Source: Petrolisthes cinctipes (lineage: Eukaryota; Arthropoda; Malacostraca; Decapoda; Porcellanidae). From it: a DNA stretch of 64,000 nt. This document shows, in pieces, positions 25,001 to 39,993 of this stretch; position 1 is the first letter of the stretch, and each line of letters opens with the position of its first letter. Location of the stretch: positions 5,406,501 to 5,470,500 of the forward strand of contig JAWQEG010000003.1 in the NCBI GenBank assembly GCA_033782935.1, read 5' to 3'. The position numbers were made by a program, and so were the translations under genes. The notes beneath the pieces are model-generated. The model made no database searches, was not told the DNA's origin, and was given only the letters and a program-made list of their open reading frames with translations.

Positions 25001-27820
25001 TGGGACCCCTAAATATCGAATTTTCGGGTGTTTTGGGACTGAATTTGAGATATCGACTTTTTGGCACCTAAAAGATCGATTTTTAGCATGTTTTTAGCCT
25101 ATATTTTGAAAATATTCTAGCACTGAGTAGGCATGTACAGATTGCTTCTGGGACCCCAAAATATTGAATTTTCGGGTGTTTTGAGCCTGAATTTGAGATA
25201 TAAACGGGTACAGAAGATGCATGCACATATCGACTTTTGTGCACCTAAAAGATCGATTTTCAGTATGTTTTGAGCATGTATTTTGAAAATACTCTAACAC
25301 GGAGTAGGCATGTACAGATCGCTTCTGGGACCCCTAAATATCGAATTTTCGGGTGTTTCGGGTCTGAATTTGAGATATCGACTTTTTGGCACCTAAAAGA
25401 TCGATTTTTAGCATGTTTTTAGCCTATATTTTGAAAATATTCTAGCACTGTACAGATTGCTTCTGGGACCCCAAAAAATTGAATTTTCGGGTGTTTTGAG
25501 CCTGAATTTGAGATATAAACGGGTACAGAAGATACATGCACATATTGACTTTGGGCACCAAAAATATCGATTTTCAGCATGTTTTGGGCCTGAATTTTGA
25601 AAATACTCTAACACGGAATAGGCATGTACAGATCGCTTCTGGGACCCCAAAATATCGAATTTTCGGGTGTTTAGGGCCAGAATTTGAGATATAAACGGGT
25701 ACAGAAGATGCATGCACATATCGACTTTTGGGCACCTAAAAGATCGATTTTCAGTATGTTTTTGGCCTGTATTTTGAAAATACTCTAACACGGAGTAGGC
25801 ATGTACAGATACCTTCTGGGACCTCTAAATATCGAATTTTCGGGTGTTTTGGGACTGAATTTGAGATATCGACTTTTTGGCACCTAAAAGATCGATTTTT
25901 AGCATGTTTTTAGCCTATATTTTGAAAATATTCTAGCACTGTACAGATTGCTTCTGTGACCCCAAAATATTGAATTTTCGGGTGTTTTGAGCCTGAATTT
26001 GAGATATAAACGGGTACAGAAGATACATGCACATATTGACTTTGGGCACCAAAAATATCGATTTTCAGCATGTTTTGGGCCTGAATTTTGAAAATACTCT
26101 AACACGGAGTAGGCATGTACAGATCGCTTCTGGGACCCCAAAATATCGAATTTTCGGGTGTTTTGAGCCTGAATTTGAGATATAAAATGGTACTGAAGAT
26201 GCATGCACATATCGGCTTTTGTGCACCTAAAAGATCGATTTTCAGTATGTTTTGAGCATGTATTTTGAAAATACTCTAACACGGAGTAGGCATGTACAGA
26301 TCGCTTCTGGGACCCCTAAATATCGAATTTTCGGGTGTTTTGGGACTGAATTTGAGATATCGACTTTTTGGCACCAAAAAGATCGATTTTTAGCATGTTT
26401 TTAGCCTATATTTTGAAAATATTCTAGCACTGTACAGATTGCTTCTGGGACCCCAAAATATTGAATTTTCGGGTGTTTTGAGCCTGAATTTGAGATATAA
26501 ACGGGTACAAAAGATACATGCACATATTGACTTTGGGCACCAAAAATATCGATTTTCAGCATGTTTTGGGCCTGAATTTTGAAAATACTCTAACACGGAG
26601 TAGGCATGTACAGATCGCTTCTGGGACCCCAAAATATCGAATTTTCGGGTGTTTAGGGCCAGAATTTGAGATATAAACGGGTACAGAAGATGCATGCACA
26701 TATCGACTTTTGTGCACCTAAAAGATCGATTTTCAGTATGTTTTTGGCCTGTATTTTGAAAATACTCTAACACGGAGTAGGCATGTACAGATACCTTCTG
26801 GGACCTCTAAATATCGAATTTTCGGGTGTTTTGGGACTGAATTTGAGATATCGATTTTTTTGCGCCTAAAATGTCGATTTTTAGCATGTTTTTAGCCTAT
26901 ATTTTGAAAATATTCTAGCACTGTGTAGGCATGTACAGATTGCTTCTGGGACACCAAAATATTGAATTTTCGGGTGTTTTGAGCCTGAATTTGAGATATA
27001 AACAGGTACAGAAGATACATGCACATATCGACTTTTGTGCACCTAAAAGATCGATTTTCAGTATGTTTTGAGCATGTATTTTGAAAATACTCTAACACGG
27101 AGTAGGTATGTACAGATCGCTTCTGGGACCCCTAAATATCGAATTTTCGGGTGTTTTGGGACTGAATTTGAGATATCGACTCTTTGGCACCTAAAAGATC
27201 GATTTTTAGCATGTTTTTAGCCTATATTTTGAAAATATTCTAGCACTGAGTAGGCATGTACAGATTGCTTCTGGGACCCCAAAAAATTGAATTTTCGGGT
27301 GTTTTGAGCCTGAATTTGAGATATAAACGGGAACAGAAGATACATGCACATATTGACTTTGGGCATCTAAAATTTCGATTTTCAGCATGTTTTGGGCCTG
27401 TATTTTGAAAATACTCTAACACTGAGTAGGCATGTACAGATCGCTTCTGGGACCCCAAAATATCGAATTTTCGGGTGTTTTGAGCCTGAATTTGAGATAT
27501 AAACGGGTACTGAAGATGCATGCACATATCGACTTTTGTGCACCTAAAAGATCGATTTTCAGTATGTTTTGAGCATGTATTTTGAAAATACTCTAACACG
27601 GAGTAGGCATGTACAGATCGCTTCTGGGACCCCAAAATATCGAATTTTCGGGTGTTTTGAGCCTGAATTTGAGATATAAAATGGTACTGAAGATGCATGC
27701 ACATATCGGCTTTTGTGCACCTAAAAGATCGATTTTCAGTATGTTTTGAGCATGTATTTTGAAAATACTCTAACACGGAGTAGGCATGTACAGATCGCTT
27801 CTGGGACCCCTAAATATCGA
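22053..27820 (+). repeat. HOR block, units 49-60, second copy of the 6083-bp duplication
   Basis: Unit starts are 22053, 22544 (493), 23037, 23528, 24029, 24520 (500), 25020 (325), 25345, 25836, 26327, 26818 (325) and 27143 (678). Each matches a unit 6083 bp upstream (15970-21737). The only difference I noticed is gactctttgg near 27182 against gactttttgg. Confidence 0.88.
27143..27820 (+). repeat. Tetramer unit A-B-C-C, third copy
   Basis: Same structure as 7725-8402 and 21060-21737, at offsets 19418 and 6083. One private base is near 27182. Confidence 0.84.
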
Positions 27821-30800
27821 ATTTTCGGGTGTTTTGGGACTGAATTTGAGATATCGACTTTTTGGCACCAAAAAGATCGATTTTTAGCATGTTTTTAGCC
27901 TATATTTTGAAAATATTCTAGCACTGTACAGATTGCTTCTGGGACCCCAAAATATTGAATTTTCGGGTGTTTTGAGCCTGAATTTGAGATATAAACGGGT
28001 ACAAAAGATACATGCACATATTGACTTTGGGCACCAAAAATATCGATTTTCAGCATGTTTTGGGCCTGCATTTTGAAAATACTCTAACACGGAGTAGGCA
28101 TGTACAGATCGCTTCTGGGACCCCAAAATATCGAATTTTCGGGTGTTTAGGGCCAGAATTTGAGATATAAACGGGTACAGAAGATGCATGCACATATCGA
28201 CTTTTGTGCACCTAAAAGATCGATTTTCAGTATGTTTTTGGCCTGTATTTTGAAAATACTCTAACACGGAGTAGGCATGTACAGATACCTTCTGGGACCT
28301 CTAAATATCGAATTTTCGGGTGTTTTGGGACTGAATTTGAGATATCGATTTTTTTGCGCCTAAAATGTCGATTTTTAACATGTTTTTAGCCTATATTTTG
28401 AAAATATTCTAGCACTGTGTAGGCATGTACAGATTGCTTCTGGGACCCCAAAATATTGAATTTTCGGGTGTTTTGAGCCTGAATTTGAGATATAAACGGG
28501 TACAGAAGATACATGCACATATCGACTTTTGTGCACCTAAAAGATCGATTTTCAGTATGTTTTGAGCATGTATTTTGAAAATACTCTAACACGGAGTAGG
28601 TATGTACAGATCGCTTCTGGGACCCCTAAATATCGAATTTTCGGGTGTTTTGGGACTGAATTTGAGATATCGACTTTTTGGCACCTAAAAGATCGATTTT
28701 TAGCATGTTTTTAGCCTATATTTTGAAAATATTCTAGCACTGAGTAGGCATGTACAGATTGCTTCTGGGACCCCAAAAAATTGAATTTTCGGGTGTTTTG
28801 AGCCTGAATTTGAGATATAAACGGGAACAGAAGATACATGCACATATTGACTTTGGGCATCTAAAATTTCGATTTTCAGCATGTTTTGGGCCTGTATTTT
28901 GAAAATACTCTAACACTGAGTAGGCATGTACAGATCGCTTCTGGGACCCCAAAATATCGAATTTTCGGGTGTTTTGAGCCTGAATTTGAGATATAAACGG
29001 GTACTGAAGATGCATGCACATATCGACTTTTGTGCACCTAAAAGATCGATTTTCAGTATGTTTTGAGCATGTATTTTGAAAATACTCTAACACGGAGTAG
29101 GCATGTACAGATCGCTTCTGGGACCCCTAAATATCGAATTTTCGGGTGTTTTGGGACTGAATTTGAGATATCGACTTTTTGGCACCTAAAAGATCGATTT
29201 TTAGCATGTTTTTAGCCTATATTTTGAAAATATTCTAGCACTGTACAGATTGCTTCTGGGACCCCAAAATATTGAATTTTCGGGTGTTTTGAGCCTGAAT
29301 TTGAGATATAAACGGGTACAGAAGATACATGCACATATTGACTTTGTGCACCAAAAATATCGATTTTCAGCATGTTTTGGGCCTGAATTTTGAAAATACT
29401 CTAACACGGAGTAGGCATGTACAGATCGCTTCTGGGACCCCAAAATATCGAATTTTCGGGTGTTTAGGGCCAGAATTTGAGATATAAACGGGTACAGAAG
29501 ATGCATGCACATATCGACTTTTGGGCACCTAAAAGATCGATTTTCAGTATGTTTTTGGCCTGTATTTTGAAAATACTCTAACACGGAGTAGGCATGTACA
29601 GATACCTTCTGGGACCTCTAAATATCGAATTTTCGGGTGTTTTGGGACTGAATTTGAGATATCGATTTTTTGGCGCCTAAAATGTCGATTTTTAGCATGT
29701 TTTTAGCCTATATTTTGAAAATATTCTAGCACTGTGTAGGCATGTACAGATTGCTTCTGGGACCCCAAAATATTGAATTTTCGGGTGTTTTGAGCCTGAA
29801 TTTGAGATATAAACGGGTACAGAAGATACATGCACATATTGACTTTGGGTATCTAAAATATCGATTTTCAGCATTTTTTGGGCCTGTATTTTGAAAATAC
29901 TCTAACACTGAGTAGGCATGTACAGATTGCTTCTGGGACCCCAAAATATTGAATTTTCGGGTGTTTTGAGCCTGAATTTGAGATATAAACGTGTACTGAA
30001 GATGCATGCACATATCGGCTTTTGTGCACCTAAAAGATCGATTATCAGTATGTTTTGAGCATGTATTTTGAAAATACTCTAACACGGAGTAGGTATGTAC
30101 AGATCGCTTCTGGGACCCCTAAATATCGAATTTTCGGGTGTTTTGGGACTGAATTTGAGATATCGACTTTTTGGCACCTAAAAGATCGATTTTTAGCATG
30201 TTTTTAGCCTATATTTTGAAAATATTCTAGCACTGAGTAGGCATGTACAGATTGCTTCTGGGACCCCAAAATATTGAATTTTCGGGTGTTTTGAGCCTGA
30301 ATTTGAGATATAAACGGGTACAGAAGATGCATGCACATATCGACTTTTGTGCACCTAAAAGATCGATTTTCAGTATGTTTTGAGCATGTATTTTGAAAAT
30401 ACTCTAACACGGAGTAGGCATGTACAGATCGCTTCTGGGACCCCTAAATATCGAATTTTCGGGTGTTTCGGGACTGAATTTGAGATATCGACTTTTTGGC
30501 ACCTAAAAGATCGATTTTTAGCATGTTTTTAGCCTATATTTTGAAAATATTCTAGCACTGTACAGATTGCTTCTGGGACCCCAAAATATTGAATTTTCGG
30601 GTGTTTTGAGCCTGAATTTGAGATATAAACGGGTACAGAAGATACATGCACATATTGACTTTGGGCACCAAAAATATCGATTTTCAGCATGTTTTGGGCC
30701 TGAATTTTGAAAATACTCTAACACGGAATAGGCATGTACAGATCGCTTCTGGGACCCCAAAATATCGAATTTTCGGGTGTTTAGGGCCAGAATTTGAGAT

Positions 30801-33800
30801 ATAAACGGGTACAGAAGATGCATGCACATATCGACTTTTGGGCACCTAAAAGATCGATTTTCAGTATGTTTTTGGCCTGTATTTTGAAAATACTCTAACA
30901 CGGAGTAGGCATGTACAGATACCTTCTGGGACCTCTAAATATCGAATTTTCGGGTGTTTTGGGACTGAATTTGAGATATCGACTTTTTGGCACCTAAAAG
31001 ATCGATTTTTAGCATGTTTTTAGCCTATATTTTGAAAATATTCTAGCACTGTACAGATTGCTTCTGTGACCCCAAAATATTGAATTTTCGGGTGTTTTTT
31101 AGCCTGAATTTGAGATATAAACGGGTACAGAAGATACATGCACATATTGACTTTGGGCACCAAAAATATCGATTTTCAGCATGTTTTGGGCCTGAATTTT
31201 GAAAATACTCTAACACGGAGTAGGCATGTACAGATCGCTTCTGGGACCCCAAAATATCGAATTTTCGGGTGTTTTGAGCCTGAATTTGAGATATAAAATG
31301 GTACTGAAGATGCATGCACATATCGACTTTTGTGCACCTAAAAGATCGATTTTCAGTATGTTTTGAGCATGTATTTTGAAAATACTCTAACACGGAGTAG
31401 GCATGTACAGATCGCTTCTGGGACCCCTAAATATCGAATTTTCGGGTGTTTTGGGACTGAATTTGAGATATCGACTTTTTGGCACCAAAAAGATCGATTT
31501 TTAGCATGTTTTTAGCCTATATTTTGAAAATATTCTAGCACTGTACAGATTGCTTCTGGGACCCCAAAATATTGAATTTTCGGGTGTTTTGAGCCTGAAT
31601 TTGATATATAAACGGGTACAGAAGATACATGCACATATTGACTTTGGGCACCAAAAATATCGATTTTCAGCATGTTTTGGGCCTGAATTTTGAAAATACT
31701 CTAACACGGAGTAGGCATGTACAGATCGCTTCTGGGACCCCAAAATATCGAATTTTCGGGTGTTTAGGGCCAGAATTTGAGATATAAACGGGTACAGAAG
31801 ATGCATGCACATATCGACTTTTGTGCACCTAAAAGATCGATTTTCAGTATGTTTTTGGCCTGTATTTTGAAAATACTCTAACACGGAGTAGGCATGTACA
31901 GATACCTTCTGGGACCTCTAAATATCGAATTTTCGGGTGTTTTGGGACTGAATTTGGGATATCGATTTTTTTGCGCCTAAAATGTCGATTTTTAGCATGT
32001 TTTTAGCCTATATTTTGAAAATATTCTAGCACTGTGTAGGCATGTACAGATTGCTTCTGGGACCCCAAAATATTGAATTTTCGGGTGTTTTGAGCCTGAA
32101 TTTGAGATATAAACGGGTACAGAAGATACATGCACATATTGACTTTGGGTATCTAAAATATCGATTTTCAGCATTTTTTGGGCCTGTATTTTGAAAATAC
32201 TCTGACACTGAGTAGGCATGTACAGATTGCTTCTGGGACCCCAAAATATTGAATTTTCGGGTGTTTTGAGCCTGAATTTGAGATATAAACGTGTACTGAA
32301 GATGAATGCACATATCGACTTTTGTGCACCTAAAAGATCGATTTTCAGTATGTTTTGAGCATGTATTTTGAAAATACTCTAACACGGAGTAGGTATGTAC
32401 AGATCGCTTCTGGGACCCCTAAATATCGAATTTTCGGGTGTTTTGGGACTGAATTTGAGATATCGACTTTTTGGCACCTAAAAGATCGATTTTTAGCATG
32501 TTTTTAGCCTATATTTTGAAAATATTCTAGCACTGAGTAGGCATGTACAGATTGCTTCTGGGACCCCAAAATATTGAATTTTCGGGTGTTTTGAGCCTGA
32601 ATTTGAGATATAAACGGGTACAGAAGATGCATGCACATATTGACTTTGGGCACCAAAAATATCGATTTTCAGCATGTTTTGGGCCTGAAATTTGAAAATA
32701 CTCTAACACGGAGTAGGCATGTACAGATCGCTTCTGGGACCCCAAAATATCGAATTTTCGGGTGTTTTGAGCCTGAATTTGAGATATAAACGGGTACTGA
32801 AGATGCATGCACATATCGACTTTTGTGCACCTAAAAGATCGATTTTCAGTATGTTTTGAGCATGTATTTTGAAAATACTCTAACACGGAGTAGGCATGTA
32901 CAGATCGCTTCTGGGAACCCTAAATATCGAATTTTCGGGTGTTTTGGGACTGAATTTGAGATATCGACTTTTTGGCACCTAAAAGATCGATTTTTAGCAT
33001 GTTTTTAGCCTATATTTTGAAAATATTCTAGCACTGTACAGATTGCTTCTGGGACCCCAAAATATTGAATTTTCGGGTGTTTTGAGCCTGAATTTGAGAT
33101 ATAAACGGGTACAGAAGATACATGCACATATTGACTTTGGGCACCAAAAATATCGATTTTCAGCATGTTTTGGGCCTGAATTTTGAAAATACTCTAACAC
33201 GGAGTAGGCATGTACAGATCGCTTCTGGGACCCCAAAATATCGAATTTTCGGGTGTTTTGAGCCTGAATTTGAGATATAAACGGGTACTGAAGATGCATG
33301 CACATATCGACTTTTGTGCACCTAAAAGATCGATTTTCAGTATGTTTTGAGCATGTATTTTGAAAATACTCTAACACGGAGTAGGCATGTACAGATCGCT
33401 TCTGGGACCCCTAAATATCGAATTTTCGGGTGTTTTGGGACTGAATTTGAGATATCGACTTTTTGGCACCTAAAAGATCGATTTTTAGCATGTTTTTAGC
33501 CTATATTTTGAAAATATTCTAGCACTGTACAGATTGCTTCTGGGACCCCAAAATATTGAATTTTCGGGTGTTTTGAGCCTGAATTTGAGATATAAACGGG
33601 TACAGAAGATACATGCACATATTGACTTTGGGCACCAAAAATATCGATTTTCAGCATGTTTTGGGCCTGAATTTTGAAAATACTCTAACACGGAGTAGGC
33701 ATGTACAGATCGCTTCTGGGACCCCAAAATATCGAATTTTCGGGTGTTTAGGGCCAGAATTTGAGATATAAATGGGTACAGAAGATGCATGCACATATCG

Positions 33801-35395
33801 ACTTTTGGGCACCTAAAAGATCGATTTTCAGTATGTTTTTGGCCTGTACTTTGAAAATACTCTAACACGGAGTAGGCATGTACAGATACCTTCTGGGACC
33901 TCTAAATATCGAATTTTCGGGTGTTTTGGGACTGAATTTGAGATATCGATTTTTTGGCGCCTAAAATGTCGATTTTTAGCATGTTTTTAGCCTATATTTT
34001 GAAAATATTCTAGCACTGTGTAGGCATGTACAGATTGCTTCTGGGACCCCAAAAAATTGAATTTTCGGGTGTTTTGAGCCAGAATTTGAGATATAAACGG
34101 GAACAGAAGATACATGCACATATTGACTTTGGGCATCTAAAATTTCGATTTTCAGCATGTTTTGGGCCTGTATTTTGAAAATACTCTAACACTGAGTAGG
34201 CATGTACAGATCGCTTCTGGGACCCCAAAATATCGAATTTTCGGGTGTTTTGAGCCTGAATTTGAGATATAAACGGGTACTGAAGATGCATGCACATATC
34301 GACTTTTGTGCACCTAAAAGATCGATTTTCAGTATGTTTTGAGCATGTATTTTGAAAATACTCTAACACGGAGTAGGCATGTACAGATCGCTTCTGGGAC
34401 CCCTAAATATCGAATTTTCGGGTGTTTTGGGACTGAATTTGAGATATCGACTTTTTGGCACCTAAAAGATCGATTTTTAGCATGTTTTTAGCCTATATTT
34501 TGAAAATATTCTAGCACTGTACAGATTGCTTCTGGGACCCCAAAATATTGAATTTTCGGGTGTTTTGAGCCTGAATTTGAGATATAAACGGGTACAGAAG
34601 ATACATGCACATATTGACTTTGGGCACCAAAAATATCGATTTTCAGCATGTTTTGGGCCTGAATTTTGAAAATACTCTAACACGGAATAGGCATGTACAG
34701 ATCGCTTCTGGGACCCCAAAATATCGAATTTTCGGGTGTTTAGGGCCAGAATTTGAGATATAAACGGGTACAGAAGATGCATGCACATATCGACTTTTGG
34801 GCACCTAAAAGATCGATTTTCAGTATGTTTTTGGCCTGTATTTTGAAAATACTCTAACACGGAGTAGGCATGTACAGATACCTTCTGGGACCTCTAAATA
34901 TCGAATTTTCGGGTGTTTTGGGACTGAATTTGAGATATCGACTTTTTGGCACCTAAAAGATCGATTTTTAGCATGTTTTTAGCCTATATTTTGAAAATAT
35001 TCTAGCACTGTACAGATTGCTTCTGTGACCCCAAAATATTGAATTTTCGGGTGTTTTGAGCCTGAATTTGAGATATAAACGGGTACAGAAGATACATGCA
35101 CATATTGACTTTGGGCACCAAAAATATCGATTTTCAGCATGTTTTGGGCCTGAATTTTGAAAATACTCTAACACGGAGTAGGCATGTACAGATCGCTTCT
35201 GGGACCCCAAAATATCGAATTTTCGGGTGTTTTGAGCCTGAATTTGAGATATAAAATGGTACTGAAGATGCATGCACATATCGGCTTTTGTGCACCTAAA
35301 AGATCGATTTTCAGTATGTTTTGAGCATGTATTTTGAAAATACTCTAACACGGAGTAGGCATGTACAGATCGCTTCTGGGACCCCTAAATATCGA
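27821..35395 (+). repeat. Super-HOR of about 7.6 kb, copy 1 (7575 bp, 16 units)
   Basis: Unit starts are 27821, 28312 (325), 28637, 29138, 29629, 30130 (325), 30455, 30946 (492), 31438, 31929, 32430, 32931, 33422, 33913, 34414 and 34905. The first fourteen reappear in order from 35396. The last two resemble the units at 30455 and 30946, an internal repeat at offset 3959. Confidence 0.82.
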
Positions 35396-38300
35396 ATTTT
35401 CGGGTGTTTTGGGACTGAATTTGAGATATCGACTTTTTGGCACCAAAAAGATCGATTTTTAGCATGTTTTTAGCCTATATTTTGAAAATATTCTAGCACT
35501 GTACAGATTGCTTCTGGGACCCCAAAATATTGAATTTTCGGGTGTTTTGAGCCTGAATTTGAGATATAAACGGGTACAAAAGATACATGCACATATTGAC
35601 TTTGGGCACCAAAAATATCGATTTTCAGCATGTTTTGGGCCTGAATTTTGAAAATACTCTAACACGGAGTAGGCATGTACAGATCGCTTCTGGGACCCCA
35701 AAATATCGAATTTTCGGGTGTTTAGGGCCAGAATTTGAGATATAAACGGGTACAGAAGATGCATGCACATATCGACTTTTGTGCACCTAAAGGATCGATT
35801 TTCAGTATGTTTTTTGCCTGTATTTTGAAAATACTCTAACACGGAGTAGGCATGTACAGATACCTTCTGGGACCTCTAAATATCGAATTTTCGGGTGTTT
35901 TGGGACTGAATTTGAGATATCGATTTTTTTGCGCCTAAAATGTCGATTTTTAGCATGTTTTTAGCCTATATTTTGAAAATATTCTAGCACTGTGTAGGCA
36001 TGTACAGATTGCTTCTGGGACCCCAAAATATTGAATTTTCGGGTGTTTTGAGCCTGAATTTGAGATATAAACGGGTACAGAAGATACATGCACATATCGA
36101 CTTTTGTGCACCTAAAAGATCGATTTTCAGTATGTTTTGAGCATGTATTTTGAAAATACTCTAACAAGGAGTAGGTATGTACAGATCGCTTCTGGGACCC
36201 CTAAATATCGAATTTTCGGGTGTTTTGGGACTGAATTTGAGATATCGACTTTTTGGCACCTAAAAGATCGATTTTTAGCATGTTTTTAGCCTATATTTTG
36301 AAAATATTCTAGCACTGAGTAGGCATGTACAGATTGCTTCTGGGACCCCAAAAAATTGAATTTTCGGGTGTTTTGAGCCTGAATTTGAGATATAAACGGG
36401 AACAGAAGATACATGCACATATTGACTTTGGGCATCTAAAATTTCGATTTTCAGCATGTTTTGGGCCTGTATTTTGAAAATACTCTAACACTGAGTAGGC
36501 ATGTACAGATCGCTTCTGGGACCCCAAAATATCGAATTTTCGGGTGTTTTGAGCCTGAATTTGAGATATAAACGGGTACTGAAGATGCATGCACATATCG
36601 ACTTTTGTGCACCTAAAAGATCGATTTTCAGTATGTTTTGAGCATGTATTTTGAAAATACTCTAACACGGAGTAGGCATGTACAGATCGCTTCTGGGACC
36701 CCTAAATATCGAATTTTCGGGTGTTTTGGGACTGAATTTGAGATATCGACTTTTTGGCACCTAAAAGATCGATTTTTAGCATGTTTTTAGCCTATATTTT
36801 GAAAATATTCTAGCACTGTACAGATTGCTTCTGGGACCCCAAAATATTGAATTTTCGGGTGTTTTGAGCCTGAATTTGAGATATAAACGGGTACAGAAGA
36901 TACATGCACATATTGACTTTGTGCACCAAAAATATCGATTTTCAGCATGTTTTGGGCCTGAATTTTGAAAATACTCTAACACGGAGTAGGCATGTACAGA
37001 TCGCTTCTGGGACCCCAAAATATCGAATTTTCGGGTGTTTTAGGGCCAGAATTTGAGATATAAACGGGTACAGAAGATGCATGCACATATCGACTTTTGG
37101 GCACCTAAAAGATCGATTTTCAGTATGTTTTTGGCCTGTATTTTGAAAATACTCTAACACGGAGTAGGCATGTACAGATACCTTCTGGGACCTCTAAATA
37201 TCGAATTTTCGGGTGTTTTGGGACTGAATTTGAGATATCGATTTTTTGGCGCCTAAAATGTCGATTTTTAGCATGTTTTTAGCCTATATTTTGAAAATAT
37301 TCTAGCACTGTGTAGGCATGTACAGATTGCTTCTGGGACCCCAAAATATTGAATTTTCGGGTGTTTTGAGCCTGAATTTGAGATATAAACGGGTACAGAA
37401 GATACATGCACATATTGACTTTGGGTATCTAAAATATCGATTTTCAGCATTTTTTGGGCCTGTATTTTGAAAATACTCTAACACTGAGTAGGCATGTACA
37501 GATTGCTTCTGGGACCCCAAAATATTGAATTTTCGGGTGTTTTGAGCCTGAATTTGAGATATAAACGTGTACTGAAGATGCATGCACATATCGACTTTTG
37601 TGCACCTAAAAGATCGATTTTCAGTATGTTTTGAGCATGTATTTTGAAAATACTCTAACACGGAGTAGGTATGTACAGATCGCTTCTGGGACCCGTAAAT
37701 ATCGAATTTTCGGGTGTTTTGGGACTGAATTTGAGATATCGACTTTTTGGCACCTAAAAGATCGATTTTTAGCATGTTTTTAGCCTATATTTTGAAAATA
37801 TTCTAGCACTGAGTAGGCATGTACAGATCGCTTCTGGGACCCCAAAATATTGAATTTTCGGGTGTTTTGAGCCTGAATTTGAGATATAAACGGGTACAGA
37901 AGATGCATGCACATATCGACTTTTGTGCACCTAAAAGATCGATTTTCAGTATGTTTTGAGCATGTATTTTGAAAATACTCTAACACGGAGTAGGCATGTA
38001 CAGATAGCTTCTGGGACCCCTAAATATCGAATTTTCGGGTGTTTCGGGACTGAATTTGAGATATCGACTTTTTGGCACCTAAAAGATCGATTTTTAGCAT
38101 GTTTTTAGCCTATATTTTGAAAATATTCTAGCACTGTACAGATTGCTTCTGGGACCCCAAAATATTGAATTTTCGGGTGTTTTGAGCCTGAATTTGAGAT
38201 ATAAACGGGTACAGAAGATACATGCACATATTGACTTTGGGCACCAAAAATATCGATTTTCAGCATGTTTTGGGCCTGAATTTTGAAAATACTCTAACAC

Positions 38301-39012
38301 GGAATAGGCATGTACAGATCGCTTCTGGGACCCCAAAATATCGAATTTTCGGGTGTTTAGGGCCAGAATTTGAGATATAAACGGGTACAGAAGATGCATG
38401 CACATATCGACTTTTGGGCACCTAAAAGATCGATTTTCAGTATGTTTTTGGCCTGTATTTTGAAAATACTCTAACACGGAGTAGGCATGTACAGATACCT
38501 TCTGGGACCTCTAAATATCGAATTTTCGGGTGTTTTGGGACTGAATTTGAGATATCGACTTTTTGGCACCTAAAAGATCGATTTTTAGCATGTTTTTAGC
38601 CTATATTTTGAAAATATTCTAGCACTGTACAGATTGCTTCTGTGACCCCAAAATATTGAATTTTCGGGTGTTTTGAGCCTGAATTTGAGATATAAACGGG
38701 TACAGAAGATACATGCACATATTGACTTTGGGCACCAAAAATATCGATTTTCAGCATGTTTTGGGCCTGAATTTTGAAAATACTCTAACACGGAGTAGGC
38801 ATGTACAGATCGCTTCTGGGACCCCAAAATATCGAATTTTTGGGTGTTTTGAGCCTGAATTTGAGATATAAAATGGTACTGAAGATGCATGCACATATCG
38901 ACTTTTGTGCACCTAAAAGATCGATTTTCAGTATGTTTTGAGCATGTATTTTGAAAATACTCTAACACGGAGTAGGCATGTACAGATCGCTTCTGGGACC
39001 CCTAAATATCGA

Positions 39013-39679
39013 ATTTTCGGGTGTTTTGGGACTGAATTTGAGATATCGACTTTTTGGCACCAAAAAGATCGATTTTTAGCATGTTTTTAGCCTATATTTT
39101 GAAAATATTCTAGCACTGTACAGATTGCTTCTGGGACCCCAAAATATTGAATTTTCGGGTGTTTTGAGCCTGAATTTGAGATATAAACGGGTACAGAAGA
39201 TACATGCACATATTGACTTTGGGTATCTAAAATATCGATTTTCAGCATTTTTTGGGCCTGTATTTTGAAAATACTCTGACACTGAGTAGGCATGTACAGA
39301 TTGCTTCTGTGACCCCAAAATATTGAATTTTCGGGTGTTTTGAGCCTGAATTTGAGATATAAACGGGTACAGAAGATACATGCACATATTGACTTTGGGC
39401 ACCAAAAATATCGATTTTCAGCATGTTTTGGGCCTGAATTTTGAAAATACTCTAACACGGAGTAGGCATGTACAGATCGCTTCTGGGACCCCAAAATATC
39501 GAATTTTCGGGTGTTTTGAGCCTGAATTTGAGATATAAAATGGTACTGAAGATGCATGCACATATCGACTTTTGTGCACCTAAAAGATCGATTTTCAGTA
39601 TGTTTTGAGCATGTATTTTGAAAATACTCTAACACGGAGTAGGCATGTACAGATCGCTTCTGGGACCCCTAAATATCGA
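39013..39679 (+). repeat. Chimeric tetramer A-B-B-C (667 bp)
   Basis: Monomers are A 39013-39150 (caccaaaaag type), B 39151-39326 (gggtatct, cattttttggg, ctgacactgag type), a second B 39327-39502 and C 39503-39679 (aaatggtactg). The first B has tgtgacccc in its tail, a marker of the A monomer in units such as 30946. The switch lies in tgtacagattgcttctg (39293-39309). A B tail has joined an A tail, an out-of-register exchange that adds a monomer. Confidence 0.82.
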
Positions 39680-39817
39680 ATTTTCGGGTGTTTTGGGACT
39701 GAATTTGAGATATCGACTTTTTGGCACCAAAAAGATCGATTTTTAGCATGTTTTTAGCCTATATTTTGAAAATATTCTAGCACTGTACAGATTGCTTCTG
39801 GGACCCCAAAATATTGA

Positions 39818-39993
39818 ATTTTCGGGTGTTTTGAGCCTGAATTTGAGATATAAACGGGTACAGAAGATACATGCACATATTGACTTTGGGTATCTAAAAT
39901 ATCGATTTTCAGCATGTTTTGGGCCTGAATTTTGAAAATACTCTGACACTGAGTAGGCATGTACAGATTGCTTCTGGGACCCCAAAATATTGA
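39818..39993 (+). repeat. Mosaic B monomer
   Basis: The monomer has gggtatct and ctgacactgag of one B class, but between them carries gcatg and cctgaatttt of another class (differences near 39916 and 39928) in place of gcattttttggg and cctgtatttt. Flanks of one type around a short tract of another suggest conversion or a double exchange. Confidence 0.65.
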
